Below, piece by piece: positions 1 to 7,419 of a stretch of 23,662 nucleotides of DNA. The translations under genes were made by a program, and so were the position numbers. Under the pieces are notes generated by a model, which saw nothing but the letters and a program-made list of their open reading frames with translations, was not told where the DNA came from and did no database searches. Source of the stretch: JAITWN01 sp964437335 (lineage in GTDB: Bacteria > Pseudomonadota > Gammaproteobacteria > SZUA-140). Location of the stretch: contig CAYTGL010000038.1 of NCBI GenBank assembly GCA_964437335.1, forward strand, positions 1-23,662, written 5' to 3'. Each line of letters starts with the position of its first letter. Positions within the stretch are counted from its first letter, which is position 1.

Positions 1-648
1 GAACGGCACCTTGGCCTCGCCGGCGATGGCCCTGGCGAGCAGGGTCTTGCCGGTACCCGGCGAACCGACCATCAGCACGCCGCGCGGAATCTTGCCGCCG
101 AGCTTCTGGAACTTGGTCGGGTCACGCAGAAAGTCGACCAGCTCGACGACCTCTTCCTTCGCCTCTTCGACACCGGCGACGTCGGCAAAGGTCACCTTGA
201 CCTGGTCCTCACCCAGCATGCGCGCGCGGCTGCGACCGAACGACATCGCGCCACGGCCACCGCCGCCGCCCTGCATCTGGCGCATGAAGAAGATCCACAC
301 GGCAATCAGCAGCAGCATCGGGAACCAGGAGATGAAGATCTGCATCAGCATGCTCTGCTGTTCCTGGGGACGGGCCTGGATCACGACGCGGTTGTCGAGC
401 AGGTCGCCGACCAGGCCGGGGTCACCGGGGTTATAGGTCGTGAACTTATCGCCGGCATGATTCGAGCCCTGGATCGAACGGCCGTCGATGACGACCTCGC
501 GGACATCACCGCGATTGACCCATTGTATGAATTCTGAATAGGAGATCTGCTGGGATGCGACCTGCGGGGGGCTGAAATTGTTGAACACCGAGATCAGCAC
601 GACCGCGATGACGACCCACAGGATGATGTTTTTTGCCATGTCGCTCAA
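1..648 (-). CDS. ftsH: ATP-dependent zinc metalloprotease FtsH, N-terminal part
   Basis: Membrane-anchored AAA+ protease that degrades misfolded membrane proteins and regulatory substrates. About 213 residues are visible; the rest lies beyond the left edge. The order is: a first transmembrane helix right after the start (MAKNIILWVVIAVVL), a periplasmic stretch, a second helix (ISWFPMLLLIAVWIFFMRQM), a glycine-rich linker, then the AAA domain up to a Walker A motif GSPGTGKT. The Ser in place of the usual Pro is a small variation. Two starts are possible: ATG at 639, or TTG at 648 giving MSDMAKN-like residues as in an alternative E. coli start. An AGAGGA lies 7 bases before the TTG but 16 before the ATG, so I favour TTG. 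It follows rlmE on the same strand, the classical rlmE-ftsH operon. Confidence 0.97.
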   Translation of the reverse strand, partial: MSDMAKNIILWVVIAVVLISVFNNFSPPQVASQQISYSEFIQWVNRGDVREVVIDGRSIQGSNHAGDKFTTYNPGDPGLVGDLLDNRVVIQARPQEQQSMLMQIFISWFPMLLLIAVWIFFMRQMQGGGGGRGAMSFGRSRARMLGEDQVKVTFADVAGVEEAKEEVVELVDFLRDPTKFQKLGGKIPRGVLMVGSPGTGKTLLARAIAGEAKVPF

Positions 649-690
649 GATACTATCCTCTATGAGAAGGCGCAGTTCAGATATGCTTGA

Positions 691-719
691 ATATTACTTG
701 GTTTTGCCGGTTTAACCAA
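691..719 (-). promoter_or_regulatory. possible ftsH promoter in the rlmE-ftsH gap
   Basis: Minus-strand TAATAT (691-696) lies 17 bases downstream of TTGGTT (714-719). It could give ftsH its own promoter at the end of rlmE. The -35 match is only 3 of 6 and the -10 match 4 of 6, so this is a weak call. Confidence 0.25.
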
Positions 720-1356
720 CCGCAGCGCCTTCCTGGGGCCGGTAATTCCGCGCCAGGAGATAGACTTCTCGCGACCGTGCACGCGAGGAATCGGGCTTGC
801 GTATCATCACCTTCTGGAAACAGCGCCTCAGATCGTCCCGAAAGGCCTCCATGCCGGCGCCCTGGAAGATCTTGATCAGCATATCGCCACCGGGGCGCAA
901 TACTTTGAGCGCAACATCCAGCGCCAGTTCAGCCAGATAGATCGACCGGGGCTGATCGATGGCATCCATGCCACTGATATTGGGCGCCATATCGGATATT
1001 ACAAGATCGACGGGGCGTCCCTGCAGAATGTCCATGATTTTTGCAATGGATTCGGCATCGTCGATGTCGCCCTCGATGATCTCGATCCCGGCGATCGGCG
1101 CCATCGGCAGTCGATCGAGCGCGACCACGCAACCATGGCGGCCCACCCGCTGCGCCGCGACCTGCGACCAGCCGCCGGGCGCCGCGCCGAGGTCTATGAC
1201 GACGCCGCCGGGGCGCAGCAGCCGGTCGCGGCGGTCGATCTCGAGCAGCTTGTACGCGGCGCGCGCGCGGTAGCCTTCCTTCCGCGCCTTCTGCACATAG
1301 GCGTCGGAATGATGCTCCTGCAACCAGCGCTTGTTGCTGCGGTGTTTTTTCACCAT
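712..1356 (-). CDS. rlmE: 23S rRNA (uridine-2'-O)-methyltransferase RlmE (FtsJ/RrmJ)
   Basis: SAM-dependent enzyme that methylates the 2'-OH of a uridine in the A-loop of 23S rRNA on the 50S subunit. The 214-residue product matches the family length (E. coli 208). It shows the SAM-binding loop DLGAAPGGWSQ (about 55-65), SDMAPNISG (121-129) and the C-terminal KPDSSRARSREVYL block. The catalytic K-D-K-E tetrad can be placed at K36, D122, K162 and E197. The open frame runs upstream to 1392, but family alignment (MVKKHRSNKRWLQEH) and an AAGG about 8 bases upstream support ATG at 1356. It is followed after 63 bp by ftsH and is divergent from yhbY, a conserved arrangement in gammaproteobacteria. 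Confidence 0.97.
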   Translation of the reverse strand: MVKKHRSNKRWLQEHHSDAYVQKARKEGYRARAAYKLLEIDRRDRLLRPGGVVIDLGAAPGGWSQVAAQRVGRHGCVVALDRLPMAPIAGIEIIEGDIDDAESIAKIMDILQGRPVDLVISDMAPNISGMDAIDQPRSIYLAELALDVALKVLRPGGDMLIKIFQGAGMEAFRDDLRRCFQKVMIRKPDSSRARSREVYLLARNYRPQEGAAVG

Positions 1357-1391
1357 GGATGATGCCTTAGCCAACAGCGCGATACGCGCCA

Positions 1392-1428
1392 AACAGGGTC
1401 AGATCCTGTTAAAGGGGCTGACCCTGTT
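1392..1428. repeat. inverted repeat with GGGTCAG arms upstream of rlmE
   Basis: AACAGGGTCAG (1392-1402) and CTGACCCTGTT (1418-1428) are perfect 11-bp inverted repeats around a 15-base spacer. An internal CCTGTT (1405-1410) can pair instead with AACAGG (1392-1397), so two exclusive hairpins are possible. It lies 36 bp before the rlmE start codon, in its likely leader or promoter, and shares the GGGTCAGA word found at four other gene boundaries in this window. It looks like a REP-type or miniature element relic; a regulatory role is only a possibility. Confidence 0.6.
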
Positions 1429-1446
1429 GGTCTCGACCAATACGGC

Positions 1447-1475
1447 TTAGCAAACAACATGATATGCGCTACAAT
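1447..1475 (+). promoter_or_regulatory. probable yhbY promoter, near-leaderless transcript
   Basis: TTAGCA (1447-1452), a 17-base spacer and TACAAT (1470-1475, 5 of 6 to consensus). The expected transcription start is about 1482, only a few bases before the yhbY ATG at 1485. No Shine-Dalgarno sequence precedes that ATG. Confidence 0.45.
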
Positions 1476-1484
1476 TCGACCGCA

Positions 1485-1775
1485 ATGAGACTGACCCCGA
1501 AACAGAGAAGCCACCTGCGCGCCCTGGCCCATGCGCGCCGACCCGTCGTCTCGACCGGGCATAAGGGCCTGACCCCGGCGGTCCTCGCCGAGATCGACAG
1601 CGCGCTCGGACATCACGAGTTGATCAAGATCCGCCTGAATGTCGCCGATCGCGAGGCCCGCGAGGCGATGACCCGCGAGATCTGCGCCTCCACGGCAAGC
1701 GACTGTGTGCAGAGCATCGGCCGCATAGCGGTGATCTACCGCGCGGCGAAAAAGCCGGTGCTGGAATTGCCTTGA
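1485..1775 (+). CDS. yhbY: ribosome-assembly RNA-binding protein YhbY (CRM domain)
   Basis: Small single-CRM-domain protein that associates with pre-50S particles and helps large-subunit assembly. The 96-residue product matches E. coli YhbY (97) end to end: LTPKQRSHLRALAH near the N-terminus, a GHKGLT loop where the family has GSNGLT, the strongly conserved ALGHHELIKIRL, and a final IGRIAVIYR strand. ATG at 1485 is chosen because the family starts there; the frame is open back to 1464 without matching residues. It is divergent from rlmE and ends only 9 bp before the convergent greA stop, leaving no room for a separate terminator. Confidence 0.96.
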   Translation: MRLTPKQRSHLRALAHARRPVVSTGHKGLTPAVLAEIDSALGHHELIKIRLNVADREAREAMTREICASTASDCVQSIGRIAVIYRAAKKPVLELP

Positions 1776-1789
1776 TCAATGGGGTCAGA
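1776..1789. repeat. TCAATGGGGTCAGA repeat, copy 1
   Basis: This 14-mer is identical to 18480-18493. It begins one base after the yhbY stop codon and contains the greA stop codon on the opposite strand (TGA at 1787-1785, read as ATC TGA CCC). Confidence 0.7.
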
Positions 1790-2261
1790 TATAACGAACC
1801 GTGACGACCTCGAATTCCCGTTTGCCGCCCGGCGCGTGTACGATCGCGATATCGCCGGCTGTTTTCCCGATCAGCGCGCGCGCAATCGGTGAACTGACCG
1901 AGATGCGGCCGGCCTTGATGTCGGCTTCGTCGTCGCCGACGATCTGATAGCTGACTTCCTCGCCGCTCTCCTCATCGACGAGGTCGACAGTCGCGCCGAA
2001 CACGACCTTGCCGCCGGCTTCGATCGTCGTCACATCGATGATCTGGGCATTTGCGAACTTCCGGTCGAGTTCGGCGATACGGCCTTCGATGAAACCCTGC
2101 TGTTCCTTTGCGGCGTGATACTCGGCGTTCTCGCGCAGGTCGCCGTGCTCACGCGCCTCCGCGATGGCCTGGATGACGCGTGGACGCATTACGGTCTTCA
2201 GCTCGTGCAGTTCCTGCCGGAGTCGCTCCGCGCCCTGCACCGTCATTGGCACCTTTTTCAT
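1785..2261 (-). CDS. greA: transcription elongation factor GreA
   Basis: Binds the RNA polymerase secondary channel and stimulates cleavage of backtracked RNA. The 158-residue product has the usual length. It has the N-terminal coiled coil with the signature IAEAREHGDLRENAEYHAAK (about 33-52), which includes the acidic tip residues, followed by the C-terminal FKBP-like domain (GATVDLV, YQIVGDDEAD, SSPIARALIGK, GKREFEVV). GGAG lies about 9 bases before the ATG. It closes the carA-carB-greA operon, an order also reported in Pseudomonas aeruginosa. Its start lies inside the 3' end of the carB frame, and its stop codon is embedded in a GGGTCAGA repeat word. Confidence 0.98.
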   Translation of the reverse strand: MKKVPMTVQGAERLRQELHELKTVMRPRVIQAIAEAREHGDLRENAEYHAAKEQQGFIEGRIAELDRKFANAQIIDVTTIEAGGKVVFGATVDLVDEESGEEVSYQIVGDDEADIKAGRISVSSPIARALIGKTAGDIAIVHAPGGKREFEVVTVRYI

Positions 2262-5200
2262 GCTGGTGGTACTCCGTAAGCGTCTGAAGCGCGTTCACGC
2301 TGAAATCGCCGGACTGCTTCATGGCCATGCAGGTCGCCCATGCGCCCGCGATCGTCGTCGTGTAGGTGACCTTGTGCCGCAGCGCCGCGCGTCTGATCTC
2401 GCAGGAATCGGCGATCGCCTGCTTGCCCTCGGTGGTGTTGATGATCAGGGAAATCTCGCCGTTTTTTACCATATCGACGATGTGTGGCCGCCCTTCACCG
2501 ACCTTGTTAACTTTAGCACAGGGAACCCCGGCGAGTTCAAGGGTTTTGGCCGTGCCGTGGGTCGCGACGAGTTCGAAGCCCAGCGCTGTCAGATCCCCGG
2601 CGACGCTGACCGCGCGCGCCTTGTCCGCGTCCCGCACGCTGAGAAAGGCGCGCCCACCGCGCGGCAACTCGATGCCGGCGGCCTGCTGGGATTTCGCGAA
2701 GGCCTCGGCGAAAGTCGCGCCGATGCCCATGACTTCGCCGGTCGATTTCATCTCCGGCCCGAGGAGCGGATCGACACCCTGGAACTTGTTGAACGGGAAG
2801 ACCGCCTCCTTCACCGAGAAGAACGTCGGAATGATTTCGCCACGCATGCCCTGTGCGGCCAGCGACTGGCCTGCCATGCAACGCGCACCAACCTTGGCCA
2901 GAGAGATGCCGCAGGCCTTCGAGATGAACGGAATCGTCCGCGACGCGCGCGGATTGACCTCGAGGATGTAAATGTCATCGCCCTTGATCGCGAACTGCAC
3001 ATTCATCAGGCCAACGACGCCGAGGCGGCGCGCGATCAGCGTGACCTGGCGCCGCATCTCGTCCTGGATCGCGGCCTTGAGACTGAACGGCGGCAACGAG
3101 CACGCGGAATCCCCGGAATGCACGCCGGCCTGCTCGATATGCTCCATGACGCCGCCGATCAGCACCTCGTTGCCGTCGCAGACCGCGTCGACGTCGACCT
3201 CAATCGCATCATCGAGAAAGCGATCAAGCAGCACCGGGGAATCATTCGACACCGCGACCGCCTCGCGCATGTAACGGGCGAGATCGTTCTCGTCATGGAC
3301 GATCTCCATCGCCCGGCCGCCGAGCACATAGGACGGCCGCACGACCATCGGGAAGCCAATCTCCGCTGACAAGCGGAGTGCGTCTTCGGAATTGCGTGCG
3401 GTGCGATTCGGCGGCTGGCGCAGGCCAAGTTCCTCGATCAGGCCCTGGAAGCGTTCGCGATCCTCGGCGAGATCTATCGCGTCCGGTGACGTGCCGATGA
3501 TCGGGGCACCAGCAGCTTCGAGCGCGCGCGCGAGCTTCAGCGGAGTCTGCCCCCCGTACTGGACGATAATGCCCTGCGGCTTTTCGACATCGACGATCTC
3601 GAGTACGTCCTCGAGCGTCAGCGATTCGAAATAGAGGCGGTCGGAGGTGTCATAGTCGGTCGACACCGTCTCCGGATTGCAATTGACCATGATGGTCTCG
3701 ATGCCATCCTCGCGCAGCGCAAGCGCCGCGTGCACGCAGCAGTAATCGAACTCGATGCCCTGGCCGATGCGATTCGGACCGCCGCCGAGCACCATGATCT
3801 TGCGTCTCGTGCCCGGATCCGCCTCGCACTCCTCATCGTAGGTCGAATACATGTACGCGGTCGTCGATGCAAATTCCCCGGCGCAGGTATCGACCCGCTT
3901 GTACACCGGGCGCACGCCGAGCCGGTGGCGCAGCGCCATCACCTCCTGTTCGCTCGTGCCAAGCAGGCGCGCGAGGCGACGGTCGGAAAAGCCCATGCGC
4001 TTGAGCGCGATCAGTTCATCACGATCGAGCGATGCGAGCGCGCGGTCGCGCAGGCTCGCCTCGCGGCGGACGATATCCTCTATCTGCACCAGAAACCAGG
4101 GATCGACATAACTCAACTCGTAAACGCGCTCGAGATCCATGCCGGCACGGAACGCATCGGCAAGGTAGCGGATCCGGTCCGGTCCGGGATTGCGCAGTTC
4201 GTGGACAAGTACCGAATGCGCATCCCCGGCCTGCGGGTCGATGATCTCGTCGAGCCCGTCGATACCGGTCTCCATGCCGCGCAACGCCTTCTGCAGCGAC
4301 TCCTGGAAGCAGCGCCCGATCGCCATGACCTCGCCGACCGACTTCATCTGGGTCGTCAGGCGGGCCGAGGCCTGCGGGAATTTCTCGAAGGCAAAGCGCG
4401 GGATCTTGGTGACGACATAGTCGATCGTCGGCTCGAACGAGGCCGGGCTGACGCCGCCGGTGATCTCGTTGCGCAACTCATCCAGCGTATAGCCGACCGC
4501 GAGCTTGGCGGCGATCTTGGCGATCGGGAAACCGGTCGCCTTTGACGCCAGCGCCGAGGAACGCGACACCCGCGGGTTCATCTCGATGACCAGCACGCGA
4601 CCGTCCTCCGGATTGATCGCGAACTGTACATTGGAGCCGCCGGTATCGACACCGATACGGCGCAGCACCGCGATCGATGCGTCGCGCAGGCGCTGGTATT
4701 CCTTGTCGGTCAGGGTCTGCGCCGGCGCGACAGTGATCGAGTCGCCGGTATGCACACCCATCGCATCGAGGTTCTCGATCGAGCAGACGATGATGCAGTT
4801 GTCGTTGCGATCGCGCACGACCTCCATCTCGAACTCTTTCCAGCCGAGCACTGATTCCTCGATCAGCAGCTCGTGCGTCGGCGACAGGTCGAGGCCGCGC
4901 TCACAGATCTCGACAAACTCCTCGCGATTGTAGGCGATACCGCCACCCGAGCCGGCCAGCGTGAACGACGGGCGAATGATGGTCGGATAACCGATGCCGG
5001 CCTGCACCTGCAACGCCTCCTCGAGGCTGTGCGCGATCGCTGCGCGCGGGCAGGCAAGGCCGATCTCGGCCATTGCCAGCCGAAAGCGCTCGCGATCCTC
5101 GGCGGTGTCGATCGCCTCCTGCGATGCGCCGATCAGTTCGACGCCGAAGCGCTCCAGCACGCCTTCGCGCGCAAGATCCAGCGCGCAGTTTAGCGCGGTC

Positions 5201-5478
5201 TGGCCACCCATCGTCGGCAACAGCGCGTCGGGACGCTCCAGTTCAATGATGCGCGCGACCGTCTGCCAGCGTATCGGTTCGATATACGTCGCGTCCGCCA
5301 TGCTCGGATCGGTCATGATCGTCGCCGGATTCGAGTTCACGAGAATCACGCGATAACCTTCGTCGCGCAGCGACTTGCAGGCCTGCGCCCCGGAATAATC
5401 GAACTCGCAGGCCTGCCCGATGACGATCGGGCCGGCGCCGATGATCAGGATCGATTCAATATCAGTGCGTTTCGGCAT
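2149..5478 (-). CDS. carB: carbamoyl-phosphate synthase large subunit, with a C-terminal overrun into greA
   Basis: Makes carbamoyl phosphate from bicarbonate, ATP and ammonia delivered by CarA, feeding pyrimidine and arginine synthesis. The architecture is the standard duplication: first Rossmann/ATP-grasp half (IGAGPIVIGQACEFDYSG near residue 13; EMNPRVSRSSALASKATG), an oligomerisation region, second half (VLGGGPNRIGQGIEFDYC; EVNPRASRTIPFISKA), then the C-terminal MGS-like allosteric domain. Homology-like sequence ends around SVNALQTLTEYHQ, but the frame continues about 35 codons, overlapping greA by 113 bp, to a TGA at 2149. The 1109 residues compare with about 1073 in E. coli. The tail (KGANDGAGRGATPAG and on) is low-complexity and looks like out-of-frame greA. 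See the finding on a possible lost ATGA overlap. CarA ends 15 bp upstream. Confidence 0.96.
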   Translation of the reverse strand: MPKRTDIESILIIGAGPIVIGQACEFDYSGAQACKSLRDEGYRVILVNSNPATIMTDPSMADATYIEPIRWQTVARIIELERPDALLPTMGGQTALNCALDLAREGVLERFGVELIGASQEAIDTAEDRERFRLAMAEIGLACPRAAIAHSLEEALQVQAGIGYPTIIRPSFTLAGSGGGIAYNREEFVEICERGLDLSPTHELLIEESVLGWKEFEMEVVRDRNDNCIIVCSIENLDAMGVHTGDSITVAPAQTLTDKEYQRLRDASIAVLRRIGVDTGGSNVQFAINPEDGRVLVIEMNPRVSRSSALASKATGFPIAKIAAKLAVGYTLDELRNEITGGVSPASFEPTIDYVVTKIPRFAFEKFPQASARLTTQMKSVGEVMAIGRCFQESLQKALRGMETGIDGLDEIIDPQAGDAHSVLVHELRNPGPDRIRYLADAFRAGMDLERVYELSYVDPWFLVQIEDIVRREASLRDRALASLDRDELIALKRMGFSDRRLARLLGTSEQEVMALRHRLGVRPVYKRVDTCAGEFASTTAYMYSTYDEECEADPGTRRKIMVLGGGPNRIGQGIEFDYCCVHAALALREDGIETIMVNCNPETVSTDYDTSDRLYFESLTLEDVLEIVDVEKPQGIIVQYGGQTPLKLARALEAAGAPIIGTSPDAIDLAEDRERFQGLIEELGLRQPPNRTARNSEDALRLSAEIGFPMVVRPSYVLGGRAMEIVHDENDLARYMREAVAVSNDSPVLLDRFLDDAIEVDVDAVCDGNEVLIGGVMEHIEQAGVHSGDSACSLPPFSLKAAIQDEMRRQVTLIARRLGVVGLMNVQFAIKGDDIYILEVNPRASRTIPFISKACGISLAKVGARCMAGQSLAAQGMRGEIIPTFFSVKEAVFPFNKFQGVDPLLGPEMKSTGEVMGIGATFAEAFAKSQQAAGIELPRGGRAFLSVRDADKARAVSVAGDLTALGFELVATHGTAKTLELAGVPCAKVNKVGEGRPHIVDMVKNGEISLIINTTEGKQAIADSCEIRRAALRHKVTYTTTIAGAWATCMAMKQSGDFSVNALQTLTEYHQHEKGANDGAGRGATPAGTARAEDRNASTRHPGHRGGA

Positions 5479-5493
5479 CTTTGGACTCTGTAG

Positions 5494-6639
5494 TTATCGG
5501 CGCTGCCGATGCTCGTCCATCATCGCGATGAAGCGATCGAACAGGAGCCGGATGTCGTGCGGCCCCGGCGCGGCCTCCGGGTGGCCCTGGAAACTGAAGG
5601 CCGGGCGTTCGCGATGGCGAATGCCCTGCAGGGTGCCGTCAAACAGCGAACGATGGGTCGCGCACAGGTGAGCGGGCAGCGATGCCTCGTCGACGGCGAA
5701 GCCGTGGTTCTGGCTGGTGATGAACACGGTTTTGGTCTCGAGATCGATGACCGGATGATTCGCGCCATGGTGGCCGAACTTCATCTTGACCGTGCGCGCG
5801 CCGCCGGCGAGCGCCAGCAACTGGTGTCCCAGGCAGATACCGAACACCGGCGTGCGGGCATCGAGCAGATCGCGTATCGCGCCGATCGCGTAGTCGCAGG
5901 GGTCGGGATCGCCGGGACCGTTCGACAGGAATACTCCGTCCGGCCTCAGCGCGAGCGCCTCCGCAGCGGTCGTTTGCGCCGGCACGACCGTGATCCGGCA
6001 GCCGCGGTCGACGAGCAGGCGCAGGATGTTGCGCTTGACGCCGAAGTCATACGCGACGACATGAAACCGTGCGTCGCGGTCGTCCCGCAGCGGCGCGGAC
6101 GCGATATCGATATCGACGCTGCCGTGCCGCCACGGGTAGTGTTCGGCGGAGCTGACCACTTTCGCGAGATCCATGCCGACGAGCCCCGGAAACCCGCGCG
6201 CGGCCACGAGCGCGGCCTGTTCGTCGATGTCCTTGCCGGCAACCAGGCAGGCGTTCTGCGCCCCCTTCTCGCGCAACAGACGCGTCAGGCGGCGGGTATC
6301 GATGCCGGCAATGCCAACGACCGCGCGCCGGCGCAGATAATCACCGAGCGATTCCGTCGAGCGCCAGTTGCTCGGCAGCATCGAGAGATTGCGGATCACG
6401 ATACCGGCCGCGTGCACGCGCCCGGATTCCTCGTCATCAGGATTGACACCGGTATTGCCGATGTGGGGATAGGTGAAGGTCACGATCTGGCGTTCATAGG
6501 AAGGATCCGTCATCACCTCCTGGTAGCCGGTCATCGCGGTGTTAAAAACGACTTCACCCACCGTGCGCCCGGACACGCCGATCGATATGCCCCGGAACAG
6601 CGTGCCGTCCGCGAGCGCCAGCAGTGCCCGTTGTTGCAA
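5494..6639 (-). CDS. carA: carbamoyl-phosphate synthase small (glutaminase) subunit
   Basis: Hydrolyses glutamine and passes ammonia through a tunnel to CarB. The 381-residue product has the CarA-specific N-terminal half (LADGTLFRG, GEVVFNTAMTGYQEVMTDPS) followed by a class I glutamine amidotransferase domain: SNGPGDP (239-245), the nucleophile C269 in GICLGHQ, and catalytic H353/E355 in QGHPEA. The start is a TTG at 6639, supported by the strong GGGAGAGGG just upstream and by alignment with the family N-terminus. It is first in the carA-carB-greA operon and is preceded by a leader with an attenuator-like hairpin. Confidence 0.97.
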   Translation of the reverse strand: MQQRALLALADGTLFRGISIGVSGRTVGEVVFNTAMTGYQEVMTDPSYERQIVTFTYPHIGNTGVNPDDEESGRVHAAGIVIRNLSMLPSNWRSTESLGDYLRRRAVVGIAGIDTRRLTRLLREKGAQNACLVAGKDIDEQAALVAARGFPGLVGMDLAKVVSSAEHYPWRHGSVDIDIASAPLRDDRDARFHVVAYDFGVKRNILRLLVDRGCRITVVPAQTTAAEALALRPDGVFLSNGPGDPDPCDYAIGAIRDLLDARTPVFGICLGHQLLALAGGARTVKMKFGHHGANHPVIDLETKTVFITSQNHGFAVDEASLPAHLCATHRSLFDGTLQGIRHRERPAFSFQGHPEAAPGPHDIRLLFDRFIAMMDEHRQRR

Positions 6640-6654
6640 GTCCCTCTCCCTAGT

Positions 6655-6732
6655 TCAGACAAACAAAACGGGAGCGGCCGACATGACCCTCCCGTTTCCG
6701 GAGTGCTCCGTGATGATTGGAAAACCACTCAT
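6655..6732 (-). CDS. putative carAB leader peptide (25 residues)
   Basis: Open frame ATG (6732) to TGA (6655-6657) encoding MSGFPIITEHSGNGRVMSAA followed by PVLFV. It begins about 11 bases after the predicted transcription start and runs through the whole terminator-like hairpin, stopping 15 bases before the carA TTG. This geometry resembles the E. coli pyrBI leader, where ribosome movement through the attenuator prevents termination. The Shine-Dalgarno is poor (only AGG), so translation is inferred, not shown. It could be a chance frame. Confidence 0.4.
   Translation of the reverse strand: MSGFPIITEHSGNGRVMSAAPVLFV
6658..6697 (-). terminator. intrinsic-terminator-like hairpin in the carA leader (attenuator)
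   Basis: On the minus strand AAACGGGAG (6697-6689) pairs perfectly with CTCCCGTTT (6674-6666) across a 14-base loop. The T-rich TTTTGTTTGT tract overlaps and follows the 3' arm. It sits between the predicted carA promoter and the carA start, so it would terminate carAB transcripts early unless disrupted. It could also serve as the terminator of the upstream DUF1249 gene. Confidence 0.65.
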
Positions 6733-6749
6733 AATTCAAGACCTAAGCA

Positions 6750-6779
6750 ATTCTACCCGATGACTCCGGGCGCTGTCCA
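6750..6779 (-). promoter_or_regulatory. carA: probable sigma70 promoter of carA-carB-greA
   Basis: Minus-strand TGGACA (6779-6774, 5 of 6), an 18-base spacer and TAGAAT (6755-6750, 5 of 6). The start would be near 6743, giving a leader of about 105 bases. A TTGAATTATGA just downstream resembles half of an ArgR box, but the second half is not evident. Confidence 0.55.
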
Positions 6780-6794
6780 CGGAACCGGAGAAAA

Positions 6795-7298
6795 TCAATT
6801 TTCGACTTTCAAGTCAGTCACGTGCAAGGCATCGCAACGGCGGTCGAAGCACTGACCGAGACGCAGGCGGGAGCGCAGCCATTCCCCGATGAACTGGTTG
6901 ACCTGGCGTTTCTCGAGCGGACTGCGCATGTACCGGTTCGGATACGGGTAGTATGGTGCAAAGCGGACCCGGCCCTGATAGGCGATCACCTCGATGAGCT
7001 TCGCATCGTGGTAAACCCGGAAGCCGAGCAGCAGGTCGCGCAGGAATCGCGGTTCGCGAAATGCGAAGGCCTGGCTGATCAGTCCGCTGCTCGTATAGCG
7101 GCTGCACTCGAGCACCGAAACCCGGATCTCCGGGTGGCCGTCGAGCATCAGCGAGACCGGCACGCGGATCGCCAGCAAGCCGGGCATCCAACGCAGCATC
7201 AGCCGATAGTTCTCTTCGTATAGCGGCATCAGGCTGCGGATGCCGGGTTTGGTCGCTGTCGAGAGCATGTGCTTGCCGTATGGGTTGTCAGGCTCCAT
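6795..7298 (-). CDS. DUF1249 family protein (YqiB-like)
   Basis: Soluble protein of unknown function, 167 residues. The family is recognised from the SRYTSSG region (66-72), RVYHDAKLIEVIAYQGRVRF (about 94-113), the YPYPN turn that corresponds to YDYPN in E. coli YqiB, and the closing NQFIGEWLRSRL. It has no signal peptide or membrane segment. M1 at 7298 and M11 at 7268 are both possible starts; neither has a clear ribosome site. It lies between the slipin gene and carA on the same strand, but the car promoter and hairpin separate it from carAB. Elsewhere yqiB-type genes often sit near cpdA and nudF, which are not present here. The family assignment is from memory and fairly secure; its activity is unknown. 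Confidence 0.85.
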   Translation of the reverse strand: MEPDNPYGKHMLSTATKPGIRSLMPLYEENYRLMLRWMPGLLAIRVPVSLMLDGHPEIRVSVLECSRYTSSGLISQAFAFREPRFLRDLLLGFRVYHDAKLIEVIAYQGRVRFAPYYPYPNRYMRSPLEKRQVNQFIGEWLRSRLRLGQCFDRRCDALHVTDLKVEN

Positions 7299-7335
7299 AT
7301 CCGTGGATCGCTATCGGGTCCGCTATTTCCCGGTG

Positions 7336-7364
7336 ATTATACCATTGCGCAGCAGGCACGTTAT
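7336..7364 (-). promoter_or_regulatory. possible promoter of the DUF1249 gene
   Basis: A perfect minus-strand TATAAT (7341-7336) lies 38 bases before the start codon at 7298. The -35 region (ATAACG at about 7364-7359) is poor. Confidence 0.3.
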
Positions 7365-7366
7365 CC

Positions 7367-7388
7367 GGCATCGCGTATCGCCGATGCC
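7367..7388. terminator. hairpin after the slipin gene, no U-tract
   Basis: GGCATCG (7367-7373) and CGATGCC (7382-7388) form a 7-bp stem with an 8-base loop, about 30 bp past the slipin stop. Without a T-run, it is a weak candidate for transcript end or 3'-end protection. Confidence 0.3.
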
Positions 7389-7419
7389 TTCGCGTGATAT
7401 CAGCAGAAATCGCTTGACA

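Noticed and set aside
2164..3369. 401-codon plus-strand frame
   Set aside because: It is antisense to carB, arises from GC-rich codon bias, and its translation (Arg/His/Asp-rich) has no protein-like motif.
6720..6742. ArgR operator upstream of carA
   Set aside because: Only one half-site-like TTGAATTATGA is visible; the second half of an ARG box is missing.
5509..6855. 448-codon plus-strand frame
   Set aside because: It is antisense to carA and its leader; composition is typical of a shadow frame.
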